DNA of 38,238 nt from the NCBI RefSeq assembly GCF_000423565.1, contig NZ_KE384047.1, forward strand, positions 1-38,238, read 5' to 3'. Positions 7,527 through 15,978 of the stretch are shown here, piece after piece; the stretch's first letter is position 1; every line of letters starts with the position of its first letter. The DNA comes from Runella zeae DSM 19591 (GTDB lineage Bacteria; Bacteroidota; Bacteroidia; Cytophagales; Spirosomataceae). The notes under the pieces were generated by a model that saw nothing but the letters and a program-made list of their open reading frames with translations, made no database searches and was not told the origin of the DNA. Both the position numbers and the translations under genes were made by a program.

Positions 7527-8942
7527 ATGGCACAGAACTCATTGTTACCAAGTGCGGTCAATTACCGAATTCATAGGCGCCAAAGCTACACACGCTTGGT
7601 GTCGGATGGCTTCGTGGCATTGCTTTCGTATCTTATTGCAGCTCAGTTGGTGGGACGTCATTTAAGACAAGTCGATTTGTTGGTGGTGGGTGGTCTGTGC
7701 ATGACTTGGTATTTTACTTCAAAAGCTTCAAAACTATACGATGATTTTCGGACGGTGACGTTCGTGGATGAAATATTGGCGCTTATTCCTAATGTCATTG
7801 TTCAGTTTTTGGTGATTTCGGTGTCGTTGTTTTTCCTAAACGACGGCATGAAAGCGCGTTTATTTGCGGTAGTGTATGTGGTGGCAATGTCTGCGATATT
7901 GACCCTCAAAATGTACAGTTCCCGCAAAATTTTACGGTACTTTCAAGCCAATGGTTTAAACCAACAAAATTTGGTGATTGTGGGGGAGACGGAGCAGGTC
8001 GATAGCCTGAAGACATTGATAGAAGGCAATCCGCAGTTTGGGTATCAAATTGCGGGGCTGTGGGCTTATAAACTCACCGACCGCTTGCCTTTGACCGAAA
8101 CGCTCAATTATTTGAGAGCCCTGATTCAGCTGCAACCCATTGATGAATTGGTGATAGTGCAAGGGCAGTTTGAGGAGAACTACGTAAGAGGACTTATCAA
8201 CTGGGCCGATACCAAAGGGATTTTGGTACGATTTACGCCAGGTTTTTTTCAGTTCAGCGCTTCTCGCTACTCGTTAGAATTGTTTGGTAATTTTCCTTTA
8301 ATAACAGTGCGTAGCACACCTCTCGAAATGGATTACTGGTGGATGGTAAAAAGAGCCTTTGATGTGATTTTTAGCGTTGCGTTTTTGGTGTTGGTAGCCT
8401 CTTGGTTATTCCCAATCATTGCGATTGCGATTTGGCTAGACTCCAAAGGCCCGGTGTTTTTTATCCAAGAACGCTGGGGAATGAAAGGTCGTAATATTGG
8501 GGTATGGAAGTTTAGAACCATGCACCACAATGCCTCAACGGTCAAAGACAAAGGTGGGTTTCAACAAACGACCCCAAACGATGCTAGGGTGACCAAAGTC
8601 GGGAAGTTTTTGCGTCGTACCAATTTAGATGAACTTCCCCAATTTATCAACGTGTTTTTGGGAAGTATGTCGGTGGTAGGGCCGCGACCACACGCCGTTA
8701 AGCATAGCCTCGAAACCTTGCCGCACATCAGCAATTATATGATTCGTCATCGTATCAAACCGGGTATTACGGGATGGGCGCAAGTGAGCGGTTTTAGAGG
8801 AGAGACCCACGAAATAGGACTAATGCGGAAACGGGTAGATTATGATATTTGGTATATCGAAAACTGGAGTTTGGTATTAGATATGCAGATCGTGATTCGT
8901 ACCGTTTATAATATGCTCAAAGGTGATCCAATGGCTTATTAG
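7527..8942 (+). CDS. polyprenyl-phosphate sugar-1-phosphate transferase (WcaJ-type initiating transferase)
   Basis: This 471-residue inner-membrane enzyme transfers a hexose-1-phosphate from a nucleotide sugar to undecaprenyl phosphate, the first step of exopolysaccharide repeat synthesis. The N-terminus has four membrane helices (about 25-120). A Rossmann-like cytosolic domain follows (LVIVGETEQVD, about 148). The catalytic bacterial sugar transferase domain starts at KRAFDVIFS (K275) with a membrane helix, then GPVFFIQERWGMKGR, WKFRTM, RRTNLDELPQFINVFLGSMSVVGPRPH and KPGITGWAQVSGFRGE. These are the defining motifs, including the Asp-Glu pair of the active site. Length and architecture match the exopolysaccharide family. 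The gene stands alone after a 369-bp gap and is followed by a large inverted repeat that could end its transcript. Confidence 0.93.
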   Translation: MAQNSLLPSAVNYRIHRRQSYTRLVSDGFVALLSYLIAAQLVGRHLRQVDLLVVGGLCMTWYFTSKASKLYDDFRTVTFVDEILALIPNVIVQFLVISVSLFFLNDGMKARLFAVVYVVAMSAILTLKMYSSRKILRYFQANGLNQQNLVIVGETEQVDSLKTLIEGNPQFGYQIAGLWAYKLTDRLPLTETLNYLRALIQLQPIDELVIVQGQFEENYVRGLINWADTKGILVRFTPGFFQFSASRYSLELFGNFPLITVRSTPLEMDYWWMVKRAFDVIFSVAFLVLVASWLFPIIAIAIWLDSKGPVFFIQERWGMKGRNIGVWKFRTMHHNASTVKDKGGFQQTTPNDARVTKVGKFLRRTNLDELPQFINVFLGSMSVVGPRPHAVKHSLETLPHISNYMIRHRIKPGITGWAQVSGFRGETHEIGLMRKRVDYDIWYIENWSLVLDMQIVIRTVYNMLKGDPMAY

Positions 8943-8980
8943 GTTGTAACGGTAATTGTTATACGTAAATTTATAATAAT

Positions 8981-9178
8981 ACAAAAAAGAGGCTGTCCAA
9001 AAAGAAACAGGTTACAAAATATTCTTTGGTTTCAACCTCATCCCAACCCTTCTCCTTTCTGGAGAAGGGCTCAAAAGTCCCCCTCTACTGAAAGGAGAGG
9101 GGGATTTAGGGGGTGAGGTTGAACAGACGCCAAAGATAATTTGGTGATACTAGACTTTTTGGACAGCCTCTTTTTTGT
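8981..9178. repeat. 198-bp nested inverted-repeat element, likely MITE-like and bidirectional terminator
   Basis: The outer arms are a perfect 24-bp inverted repeat at 8981-9004 and 9155-9178 with core GAGGCTGTCCAAAAAG. Inside are a second pair (TTCAACCTCA at 9031-9040 against TGAGGTTGAA at 9114-9123), a 9-bp hairpin CCCTTCTCC / GGAGAAGGG (9047-9069) and a 9-bp hairpin TCCCCCTCT / AGAGGGGGA (9078-9104). The outer stem is followed by T-runs on both strands, and it sits between convergent genes (stop at 8942, minus-strand stop at 9206), so it can serve as a terminator both ways. GAGGCTGTCC ends resemble IS termini, hence the MITE idea. No target-site duplication is evident because the flanks themselves continue the inverted symmetry. 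Confidence 0.75.
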
Positions 9179-9205
9179 TTTTGTAATGAGGAAGAAAGTC
9201 TTTTC

Positions 9206-9937
9206 TCAAAGTGAGGGATTGAGCCACTCGTAGTTGGAGAGTTGGCGATTAAGTTTTGAGTCTGCCGCAAATCGTTTGAGCGCTTCGAGGTGTTTTTTGT
9301 GGTGCAAGTCGGTACCTAGAAGTGACACCATGTTTTTTTGGAGGAGATTGTGCCCGACTGTACTTACATGCTTGCCATAATAGCCCGTCAAAGAAAGGAC
9401 ATTGATTTGAAACAAGCATCCTAGCTCGTGTAAATGTTCAAGCTCGGCCATTGAAAAATAATAATAACGCTCAGGATGAGCCAAAATGGGCACAAAACCA
9501 CGGGCTTGTACCTTGAAAATTGCGTTTTCGTAATTGAGCACGGGGGCAACATACGAAAGCTCTACCAACAGGTATTTACCTGCAATGGGGAGAACAGCGT
9601 CATTGTCGATGAGTTTGTCAAAGTTTTCGTCGATCATGTACTCCGCTGCCGCTTCTAGTTTGATTTGTAAGCCTATCTCAGCGATTTTTTCTTGAACTAC
9701 TTTGAGTACTTCCAAAATCTTCGTAGGAGTATTGGGGTAGAGGTCGGTCATCACATGAGGAGTGGTGATGACTTTCCGAAAACCCAACTCTTGTAGATTT
9801 CGTAAATACTGAATGGTACTTTCTAAATCAGGGCTCCCGTCGTCGAGGCCAGGAAGTAGGTGGGAGTGCATATCAACTTCTAGTTTCTCGATAATTTTAG
9901 CATTACTTTTTGCAAATAGTTTGGTAATAAGGGACAT
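9206..9937 (-). CDS. PHP-family tyrosine-protein phosphatase (CpsB/YwqE type)
   Basis: The 243-residue protein has VDMHSHLLPGLDDGSPDLESTI (His24, His26, Asp32-33), the metal-binding opening motif of CpsB/CapC/YwqE phosphatases, then VITTPHVM, a central AAEYMID and late motifs PILAHPERY and GTDLHH that complete the PHP trinuclear metal site. These enzymes dephosphorylate the tyrosine autokinase (Wzc/CapB type) that controls polymer length and export of capsular polysaccharide. No such kinase lies in this window. The convergent position next to the initiating sugar transferase supports a role in the same pathway. The start is ATG 9937. Length matches the family (about 240-255). Confidence 0.92.
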   Translation of the reverse strand: MSLITKLFAKSNAKIIEKLEVDMHSHLLPGLDDGSPDLESTIQYLRNLQELGFRKVITTPHVMTDLYPNTPTKILEVLKVVQEKIAEIGLQIKLEAAAEYMIDENFDKLIDNDAVLPIAGKYLLVELSYVAPVLNYENAIFKVQARGFVPILAHPERYYYFSMAELEHLHELGCLFQINVLSLTGYYGKHVSTVGHNLLQKNMVSLLGTDLHHKKHLEALKRFAADSKLNRQLSNYEWLNPSL

Positions 9938-10085
9938 AATTATATGGTGTTTAGGATTATTCTATTTTATACTATAATAATTTGAATTACAGTAATTTGA
10001 GGGAGAATAGTGGCATGAAAGTAATGCTTTTTGATAAAAAAACATAGTTAAATAAGGATAAAAAAATGGCAAATTGGTATATAAA

Positions 10086-10538
10086 TTATTGGCGATTTTT
10101 GGAGTCAATCACGATCGTAACAGGGCCATCGTTGAGTAGCGAAACTTTCATATCAGCGCCAAATTCGCCCGTTTGGATGGGGTGTTCCAAAAGTGCCGAT
10201 AATTGAACGATCATTTTTTCATAAAGAGGAATGGCAATTTCAGGGCGTGCGGCTTCGATAAACGAAGGCCGGTTTCCTTTTTTGGTACTCGCATGAAGGG
10301 TAAACTGACTGATAAGCAGGATATTTCCGCCGATAGCTTTGAGGTCGAGGTTCATTTTTCCTTCCTCATCCGAGAAGATTCTCATTCCGACTATTTTTTT
10401 TGCCAACCATTCTAGGTCTTCGTCGGTGTCGGTATGGGTAATGCCTAACAAAACAAGAAATCCATTTTGGATTTGACCTTTGAGGTGGCCTTCGATTTTG
10501 ACGGATGCTTCGCTAACTCTTTGGATGACTGCAATCAT
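10086..10538 (-). CDS. dtd: D-aminoacyl-tRNA deacylase
   Basis: This 150-residue cytosolic enzyme hydrolyses D-aminoacyl-tRNA and glycyl-tRNA(Ala), protecting translation from D-amino acids. The conserved starts and motifs are present: [13 protein letters not shown] at the N-terminus, SQFTL at 77-81 (the nucleophilic/oxyanion region), RPSF at 90-93, and the C-terminal NDGPVT (136-141) carrying the Gly-cisPro element in the family's second motif. ATG 10538 is chosen over TTG 10544, since MIAVIQRV aligns exactly with the usual family start. It is divergent from the sulfatase gene, with 83 bases between the start codons. Confidence 0.95.
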   Translation of the reverse strand: MIAVIQRVSEASVKIEGHLKGQIQNGFLVLLGITHTDTDEDLEWLAKKIVGMRIFSDEEGKMNLDLKAIGGNILLISQFTLHASTKKGNRPSFIEAARPEIAIPLYEKMIVQLSALLEHPIQTGEFGADMKVSLLNDGPVTIVIDSKNRQ

Positions 10539-10621
10539 AGACAATAAGATAAGGTATATTTTTTGTGCAAAATAAAGCTTTGTACTAATTTGCCAGCTAA
10601 CTTCCCGAAACCTTTTATGTC

Positions 10622-12109
10622 ATGATTCGATTGTTGCCACTTTTATTATTAGTACTTGTAGGTTTTTCCTTTGTAAGAACCACCCCACCCACTACTCGAC
10701 CCAATATTATATACATTTATGCCGATGATATGGGCTATGCTGAATTGGGGTGTTATGGACAAAAAAAAATAAAAACGCCGCATTTGGATAAACTAGCAAG
10801 CGAGGGTATACGTTTTACCCAACATTATACCAGTACCCCTGTGTGTGCGCCGGCGCGTTGCCAATTGCTTACGAGTAAGCACGCGGGGCATTCGTATATT
10901 CGGGGCAATTACGAATTGGGTGGTTTTCCAGATTCTTTGGAAGGGGGGCAGATGCCCCTCTATCCGGGGGCATTTACGATTGGGCGGATGTTGCAAGGGG
11001 TAGGTTATACGACAGCCTGCATTGGGAAGTGGGGACTTGGGATGGCCAATAGCAGCGGAAGTCCTAATAGTCAGGGGTTTGATTATTTTTATGGCTACTT
11101 AGATCAAAAGCAAGCTCACAATTTTTATCCTACTCACTTATGGGAAAATGGCAAGTCGGTTCCGCTCAACAATCCCGTAATTGATGTACACAAAAAACTC
11201 ACGCCCGAAACGGCAACGGACGCGGCCTTTGCTTATTATAGAGGTAAAGACTATGCTATCGACAAAATGGCCCAGAAGGCATTGGCTTTTGTGAAAGAAA
11301 ACAAAAATCGTCCTTTTTTTCTATACTTACCCTTTACAACTCCGCACGTTTCGCTGCAAGCACCCGAAGAGGCTGTCAACGAATACGTGGGGCAGTTTGA
11401 GGATAAACCTTACTTAGGAGAAAAAAGCTATGCTTCAACTCCTTATCCTAGAGCAACTTATGCGGCAATGATTACGTACATGGACAAGCAAGTGGGGGCA
11501 TTGATGCAATTGCTCAAAGACCTGAAAATTGACGACAATACCATCGTGATGTTTTCGAGCGACAATGGCGCTACTTTCAATGGCGGGGTAGAAGCTGCTT
11601 ATTTTAGGAGCGTGGCAAATTTGCGCGGCCTCAAAATGGATGTATACGAAGGGGGAATTAGAGAACCCATGATTGCGCGTTGGCCCCAAAAAATTCCTGC
11701 CAATCAGGTCACCGACCATGTGTCGGTACAATACGATGTGATGGCTACCTTGGCCGACATAGCAGGATATACCAAACCGATTGATACAGACGGTCTTTCT
11801 TTTTTACCCACCTTGCTCGGTCAAAAAACAAAACAAAAACAACACGCCTATCTCTACTGGGAATACCCCGAAAAAGGAGGGCAGTTGGCGATTCGGATGG
11901 GGAATTGGAAAGGGGTTAAAACCGAAGTTCGTAAAAATCGAAAAGGGCCTTGGGAGTTGTATGATTTGAGTAAAGATGAAAGCGAAACGACCAACGTGGC
12001 CGCTCAACACCCTGAATTGGTTCGAGAGTTTGATGAGATAGTGGAGCGCGAACATGTACCTTCCCACATCAAAGAATGGGAGTTTGTATCTCCTAAATTT
12101 GGACAATAG
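10622..12109 (+). CDS. secreted sulfatase (formylglycine-dependent, family S1)
   Basis: The 495-residue protein has a signal peptide (MIRLLPLLLLVLVGFSFV). NIIYIYADDMGYAELGCYG follows, giving the metal-binding Asp35-Asp36, and then the sulfatase signature C75-A-P-A-R79. Cys75 would be converted to formylglycine by an anaerobic-type maturase encoded elsewhere. GKWGLG and the late FSSDNGA region supply further active-site and metal ligands (Lys, Asp-Asn). It removes sulfate esters from carbohydrates or other substrates in the periplasm or outside; the specific substrate cannot be read from sequence. No SusC/D pair or glycoside hydrolase is adjacent, so it is not in an obvious polysaccharide-utilisation locus. 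Start ATG 10622; an ATG four bases upstream runs into TGA at once. Confidence 0.92.
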   Translation: MIRLLPLLLLVLVGFSFVRTTPPTTRPNIIYIYADDMGYAELGCYGQKKIKTPHLDKLASEGIRFTQHYTSTPVCAPARCQLLTSKHAGHSYIRGNYELGGFPDSLEGGQMPLYPGAFTIGRMLQGVGYTTACIGKWGLGMANSSGSPNSQGFDYFYGYLDQKQAHNFYPTHLWENGKSVPLNNPVIDVHKKLTPETATDAAFAYYRGKDYAIDKMAQKALAFVKENKNRPFFLYLPFTTPHVSLQAPEEAVNEYVGQFEDKPYLGEKSYASTPYPRATYAAMITYMDKQVGALMQLLKDLKIDDNTIVMFSSDNGATFNGGVEAAYFRSVANLRGLKMDVYEGGIREPMIARWPQKIPANQVTDHVSVQYDVMATLADIAGYTKPIDTDGLSFLPTLLGQKTKQKQHAYLYWEYPEKGGQLAIRMGNWKGVKTEVRKNRKGPWELYDLSKDESETTNVAAQHPELVREFDEIVEREHVPSHIKEWEFVSPKFGQ

Positions 12110-12139
12110 AAGTTAGATATTGTTCAAATTTTAGGCTGT

Positions 12140-12193
12140 GCGTCGGAGACGCAGCACCACTTTTTTGCCCCAAATGACAGTTTAGGTTAAGCT
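12140..12193. repeat. hairpin repeat, family copy 2
   Basis: GCGTC-GGA-GACGC (12140-12152) is a perfect stem with the same loop as at 5915. It is followed after about 14 bases by GCCCCAAA (12167-12174) and TTTAGGTTAAGCT (12181-12193), a degenerate version of the CCCAAA-TCATAG-TTTGGGTCAAGCT hairpin. It lies between the convergent sulfatase and hydrolase genes, so the family prefers intergenic sites after stop codons. Confidence 0.65.
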
Positions 12194-12208
12194 ATCGCTG
12201 TGTTAGAT

Positions 12209-12901
12209 TTACTTCTTAAACTGCAACATCCATTTATAAATATCATAAACGTCACGCTTTTCATAAAGCCAATGAATACCGTGCCCTTCGTTTTCGAGTT
12301 TTGTGTAGGTAATACGGCCTTGGCATTTTTCTAAAGTTTTGACTTTGCTATCGGTTTCAGCAATAGGAACTACCTCATCTTCAGTGCCGTGGAAAGTCCA
12401 GATGGGGGTGTTTTTGAGAACACAAAGGCGGTCGGTGTCACTAAGCCATGCACACAAAGGTACAAGCGCGGCAAAGGTATTGGGATAATCTTTGGCAACT
12501 TCAAATACCCCACCGCCGCCCATGCTCACTCCTGTAAGATAGATACGACTAGGGTCGATACGGTATTTGCTTTGTAATTCTGCATACAAAACCGAAAACC
12601 AATCTTCCGAAAACCAGTATTTGTTGCTAGGACACTGAGGCGATACCGCAATAAAATCAAAATGCAGCCCCTGTGCCACGGCGCGCGGAATCCCGTAGCC
12701 TTTTAGCTTGTTGAGGTCATCGCCGCGCTGTGAACTTCCGTGGAGATATATCAAAAGGGGATATTTCTTGTTGTTTTGTTGGTAGTCTTGAGGTAAATAC
12801 AGATGATAATCGTATTTAGCTTTGGTCTTTTCTAGGTGTTGAGCTTTGCTAGTAAAACCAATAAGTGTGCTGATAATCAATAAAATAGCGGTGTGTTTCA
12901 T
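12209..12901 (-). CDS. secreted alpha/beta hydrolase (esterase, LpqC/Esterase_phd-like)
   Basis: The protein is 230 residues with a signal peptide (MKHTAILLIISTLIGFTSKAQ). Mature sequence YDYHLYLPQDY and YPLLIYLHGSSQRGDD give the oxyanion HG region. GVSMGGGG contains the nucleophile Ser126, GTEDEVVP gives Asp175, and EGHGIHW gives His207, completing the catalytic triad. The layout matches small predicted peptidases/esterases of the feruloyl-esterase or PHB-depolymerase-like group. The substrate is unknown; proximity to the sulfatase is convergent rather than operonic, so a joint role is only a possibility. Start ATG 12901. Confidence 0.85.
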   Translation of the reverse strand: MKHTAILLIISTLIGFTSKAQHLEKTKAKYDYHLYLPQDYQQNNKKYPLLIYLHGSSQRGDDLNKLKGYGIPRAVAQGLHFDFIAVSPQCPSNKYWFSEDWFSVLYAELQSKYRIDPSRIYLTGVSMGGGGVFEVAKDYPNTFAALVPLCAWLSDTDRLCVLKNTPIWTFHGTEDEVVPIAETDSKVKTLEKCQGRITYTKLENEGHGIHWLYEKRDVYDIYKWMLQFKK

Positions 12902-12982
12902 GCGTAGTAGGGGGATGGTGGTAAATCAAAAAGCCAGCCTATGTACATAAGCTGACTCTGGAATAAAGGTAAAAGAAAAAGC

Positions 12983-14194
12983 TTAATTTTCTGCCACTTC
13001 GTGGGTGGGAATGACGCCTAATTTTTGCCCTACTTTCACAAAAGCTGCGACGGCGCGTTGGAGATGCTCAGGCTCATGTCCTGCCGAAATCTGAACGCGA
13101 ATCCGGGCTTTACCTTTGGGCACGACAGGGTAGAAAAATCCAATGACATAAATACCTTCTTCTAAAAGTTGCTTGGCAAATTCCTGGGCGAGGGGCGCAT
13201 CATAGAGCATGATCGGCACAATGGGATGTTCGCCCGGCAAAATATCAAATCCAGCTTCTGTCATGGCTTGTCGGAAATAGCGGGTATTGGCTTCTAGCTT
13301 GTCGCGGAGGTGTGTTGAGCCACGCAATATTTCTAATACTTTGAGCGATGCCCCTACGATAGAGGGAGCTAAAGTGTTGGAAAACAGATAGGGACGCGAA
13401 CGCTGACGTAGCAATTCGACGATTTCTTTGCGCGCTGCCGTAAATCCCCCCGAAGCGCCGCCCAAGGCTTTGCCGTAAGTTCCGGTGATGATATCGATAC
13501 GGCCCAACACGTTTTTGTGTTCGGGAGTGCCGCGCCCTGTTTTTCCCATAAAACCACTCGCATGGCATTCATCTACCATCACAAGTGCTTGGTATTGGTC
13601 GGCCAAATCACATATTTTGTCCAACTGAGCAATGGTTCCGTCCATCGAAAATACCCCATCCGTGACTATCAATTTGCGGCGGCAACTAGCGGCGGCTTGA
13701 AGTTGTGCTTCCAAATCGGCCATGTCGTTGTGCTTGTACCGAAAGCGTTTTGCCTTGCAAAGTCGAATACCGTCGATGATAGAGGCATGGTTGAGTTCGT
13801 CCGAAATGATGGCGTCTTCTTCGCTCAAAAGGGGTTCGAAAACCCCGCCGTTGGCGTCGAAAGCGGCAGCGTATAAAATACAATCTTCGGCACCCACAAA
13901 GTCGGCAGTCTGGCGTTCGAGTTCTTTGTGAATATCTTGGGTACCACAGATAAATCGTACCGATGACATGCCAAAGCCGTGGTTTTCAAGGGTTTCGTGG
14001 GCGGCTTTGATTACTTCAGGATGTGACGACAGCCCTAAGTAATTGTTGGCACAGAAGTTTAAGACTTCGCGCCCGTCTTGTACGGCAATGACCGATGATT
14101 GGGGCGTGACAATGATACGCTCTGATTTATAGAGGCCCGCTTCTTGGATAGCGGCCAATTCTTTCTGAAGTTCTTCTTTGATAGTTCCGTACAT
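12983..14194 (-). CDS. kbl: glycine C-acetyltransferase (2-amino-3-ketobutyrate CoA ligase)
   Basis: This 403-residue PLP enzyme converts 2-amino-3-oxobutanoate plus CoA to glycine and acetyl-CoA, the second step of threonine catabolism. It is an alpha-oxoamine synthase: [14 protein letters not shown] near the N-terminus, [21 protein letters not shown] (cofactor Asp208), and [12 protein letters not shown] with the Schiff-base Lys242. Length and start (MYGTIKEEL) fit KBL closely. The gene lies 24 bases after the threonine dehydrogenase gene on the same strand, which fixes its role against the related biotin and serine palmitoyl enzymes. It is last in the operon. Confidence 0.96.
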   Translation of the reverse strand: MYGTIKEELQKELAAIQEAGLYKSERIIVTPQSSVIAVQDGREVLNFCANNYLGLSSHPEVIKAAHETLENHGFGMSSVRFICGTQDIHKELERQTADFVGAEDCILYAAAFDANGGVFEPLLSEEDAIISDELNHASIIDGIRLCKAKRFRYKHNDMADLEAQLQAAASCRRKLIVTDGVFSMDGTIAQLDKICDLADQYQALVMVDECHASGFMGKTGRGTPEHKNVLGRIDIITGTYGKALGGASGGFTAARKEIVELLRQRSRPYLFSNTLAPSIVGASLKVLEILRGSTHLRDKLEANTRYFRQAMTEAGFDILPGEHPIVPIMLYDAPLAQEFAKQLLEEGIYVIGFFYPVVPKGKARIRVQISAGHEPEHLQRAVAAFVKVGQKLGVIPTHEVAEN

Positions 14195-14218
14195 GATTTT
14201 AGAGAGTTGATAGGTGAG

Positions 14219-15172
14219 CTAGGCGACTTGATGGTATATTTCAGTCAAGTGCGTAATCATTTCATGGGTCATTTTGGGTAAATCGAAGGCTGGCTTCCAG
14301 CCCCAATCGTGGCGAGCTACGGAGTCGTCGATGCTCTTAGGCCAAGAATCCGCAATGGCTTGTCGAAAGTCAGGCTGATAAGTGGTCTTAAAATCAGGGA
14401 AATACGTTTGGATCGAAGCCGTGACTTGTGCCGGAGTGAAACTCATGCCTGCCAAATTGTAAGAAGTACGAACGCTGATTTGATGAGCCGGAGCTTCCAT
14501 CAACTCTAAAGTAGCCCGAAGGGCATCGTTCATATAAATCATGGGCAAAAGGGTATCTTCGGCCAGAAAGCATTCAAAATCAAGGCCTTGTACGGCGGCA
14601 TGATAAATAGCGACGGCGTAGTCGGTGGTGCCTCCACCCGGCATGGACTGATAGCTAATCACCCCAGGATAGCGAAGCGAACGCACATCGAGGCCGTATC
14701 TTTTATGGTAATAAACCGACCAGTTTTCGGCGGCTACTTTACTGATTCCGTACACTGTAGCAGGGTCAAGGAGCGTCGATTGGGGTGTTTCGTATTTGGG
14801 GGCATGTTCGCCAAAAGCGGCAATCGAACTCGGTACAAATACCTTCTGGATTTGGTAAGTACGGGCTACTTCCAATACATTGAGGAGGGTTTGCATGTTG
14901 AGGTTCCAAGCCCAAAGTGGGTCAGTTTCGCCTTTGGCCGACAGCACAGCCGCCAAGTGATAAATCTGCGTAATACGGTATTTTTTTACAATCGTTGCTA
15001 TGGCGGCGGCATCGGTCGCATCTAGCGTTTCGAAGATATCGGTAGATTGTAAGGAAGGGCGGATATCGGTGGCGATTACCCGATCATAACCGTACAAATG
15101 CTGGAGCTGGGGCAAGAGCGCCGTCCCAATTTGACCATTAGCCCCAATGATTAAAACAGTGTCTTGCTTCAT
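14219..15172 (-). CDS. tdh: L-threonine 3-dehydrogenase, short-chain (epimerase-like) type
   Basis: The 317-residue protein is an extended short-chain dehydrogenase. It has the NAD motif G-A-N-G-Q-I-G (10-16), the catalytic SSIAAFG with Y141-G-I-S-K145, and LRYPGVISYQSMPGGGTTDYA, which is the characteristic stretch of SDR-type threonine dehydrogenases. It oxidises threonine to 2-amino-3-ketobutyrate with NAD, and kbl directly downstream consumes this unstable product. This form is unrelated to the zinc-dependent Tdh of E. coli. It is divergent from an Lrp/AsnC regulator whose binding site is probably in the shared 192-bp region. Start ATG 15172. Confidence 0.93.
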   Translation of the reverse strand: MKQDTVLIIGANGQIGTALLPQLQHLYGYDRVIATDIRPSLQSTDIFETLDATDAAAIATIVKKYRITQIYHLAAVLSAKGETDPLWAWNLNMQTLLNVLEVARTYQIQKVFVPSSIAAFGEHAPKYETPQSTLLDPATVYGISKVAAENWSVYYHKRYGLDVRSLRYPGVISYQSMPGGGTTDYAVAIYHAAVQGLDFECFLAEDTLLPMIYMNDALRATLELMEAPAHQISVRTSYNLAGMSFTPAQVTASIQTYFPDFKTTYQPDFRQAIADSWPKSIDDSVARHDWGWKPAFDLPKMTHEMITHLTEIYHQVA

Positions 15173-15216
15173 AACATAACCCTAAAAAGGGTGATTTTTG
15201 GGGTGTTGATAAAGTG

Positions 15217-15257
15217 TAATTAATGGTACAAAGTTAATTGTACAGTGATAATTAATG
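15217..15257 (-). promoter_or_regulatory. candidate Lrp operator over the tdh-kbl -7 element
   Basis: GTACAA-AGTTAA-TTGTAC (15226-15243) is a perfect 6-bp-arm palindrome. It is flanked by direct copies of TAATTAATG at 15217-15225 and 15249-15257, whose starts are 32 bases apart (about three helical turns). On the minus strand TAACTTTG (15236-15229) inside the palindrome matches TAnnTTTG, so a bound regulator would cover the tdh promoter. Lrp-family octamers usually bind such phased sites; the assignment is inference. Confidence 0.5.
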
Positions 15258-15289
15258 AAATAGTCGACTAAAATCAGTTAATTTTGTGG

Positions 15290-15297
15290 TATATTTG
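15290..15297 (+). promoter_or_regulatory. -7 element of the Lrp/AsnC regulator gene
   Basis: TATATTTG is an exact TAnnTTTG match 67 bases before ATG 15365. No good -33 TTTG lies at the right spacing, so the promoter may be weak or activator-dependent. Confidence 0.4.
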
Positions 15298-15364
15298 TAA
15301 TTAGTGAGTTATTTTCACTAAATTGTACTTATGGATGATATTATAGAAAGAAAAATTTTCGGCA

Positions 15365-15826
15365 ATGGAACAACTCGATGAAATTGACAAAAAACTACTA
15401 AGACTACTACAAGCAGATGCTAAACTTACGACCAAGGAATTGGCCGCTACCTTAGGGCTCACGCTCTCACCCGTGTATGAGCGAATCAAACGACTCGAAA
15501 ATCTGGGTTTTATCAAACAGTATGTGGCTATTCTTGATAAGGATTTGTTGGGGCAGCCGATTACTATTTTTTGCCAAGTGTCAATGCGCTATCATGACAA
15601 AGCATTTATTGAAAATTTTGAAGAAGAAATCCAAAAGTTGGAAGAGGTACAGGAGTGTTACCATATGGCAGGGCAAGTAGATTTTTTACTAAAAATCAAC
15701 GTCGGGAGTTTGGACGAGTATCATGGTTTTGTAAGAAACAAACTTTCGAGGATTGAAAATATTGGCACGCTCAATAGCACCTTTTCTTTAAAAGTAATCA
15801 AGAAAAGCTTAGGCTATAGAGTGTAG
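15365..15826 (+). CDS. Lrp/AsnC family transcriptional regulator
   Basis: The 153-residue protein has the N-terminal winged helix (DEIDKKLLRLLQADAKLTTKELAATLGLTLSPVYERIKRLENLGFIKQY) and the C-terminal RAM ligand-binding domain (about 70-150, with ECYHMAGQVDFLLKI carrying the Gly-x-x-D effector-site motif). It is divergent from tdh-kbl, so the likely function is amino-acid-responsive control of threonine breakdown and its own gene. A 16-codon frame at 15331-15381 starts upstream and overlaps the start region in another frame; it might couple or damp translation. Start ATG 15365. Confidence 0.93.
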   Translation: MEQLDEIDKKLLRLLQADAKLTTKELAATLGLTLSPVYERIKRLENLGFIKQYVAILDKDLLGQPITIFCQVSMRYHDKAFIENFEEEIQKLEEVQECYHMAGQVDFLLKINVGSLDEYHGFVRNKLSRIENIGTLNSTFSLKVIKKSLGYRV

Positions 15827-15978
15827 GTGAGGGTGGTGTGATGCAGTGAATAAAAACTGACATTCGTCAGTTTTTATGAGAAAAAAGCATTTGGATTCAA
15901 GATTTGGGAGATACAAAATGAAATTTTATGGTTTTTTGGCTTAATGTAAGTGAGGAAAGAAGCGCCAAGAGGCTTTAA

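Noticed and set aside
14588-15025. 145-codon plus-strand frame antisense to threonine dehydrogenase
   Set aside because: The minus strand encodes a complete, well-conserved dehydrogenase.
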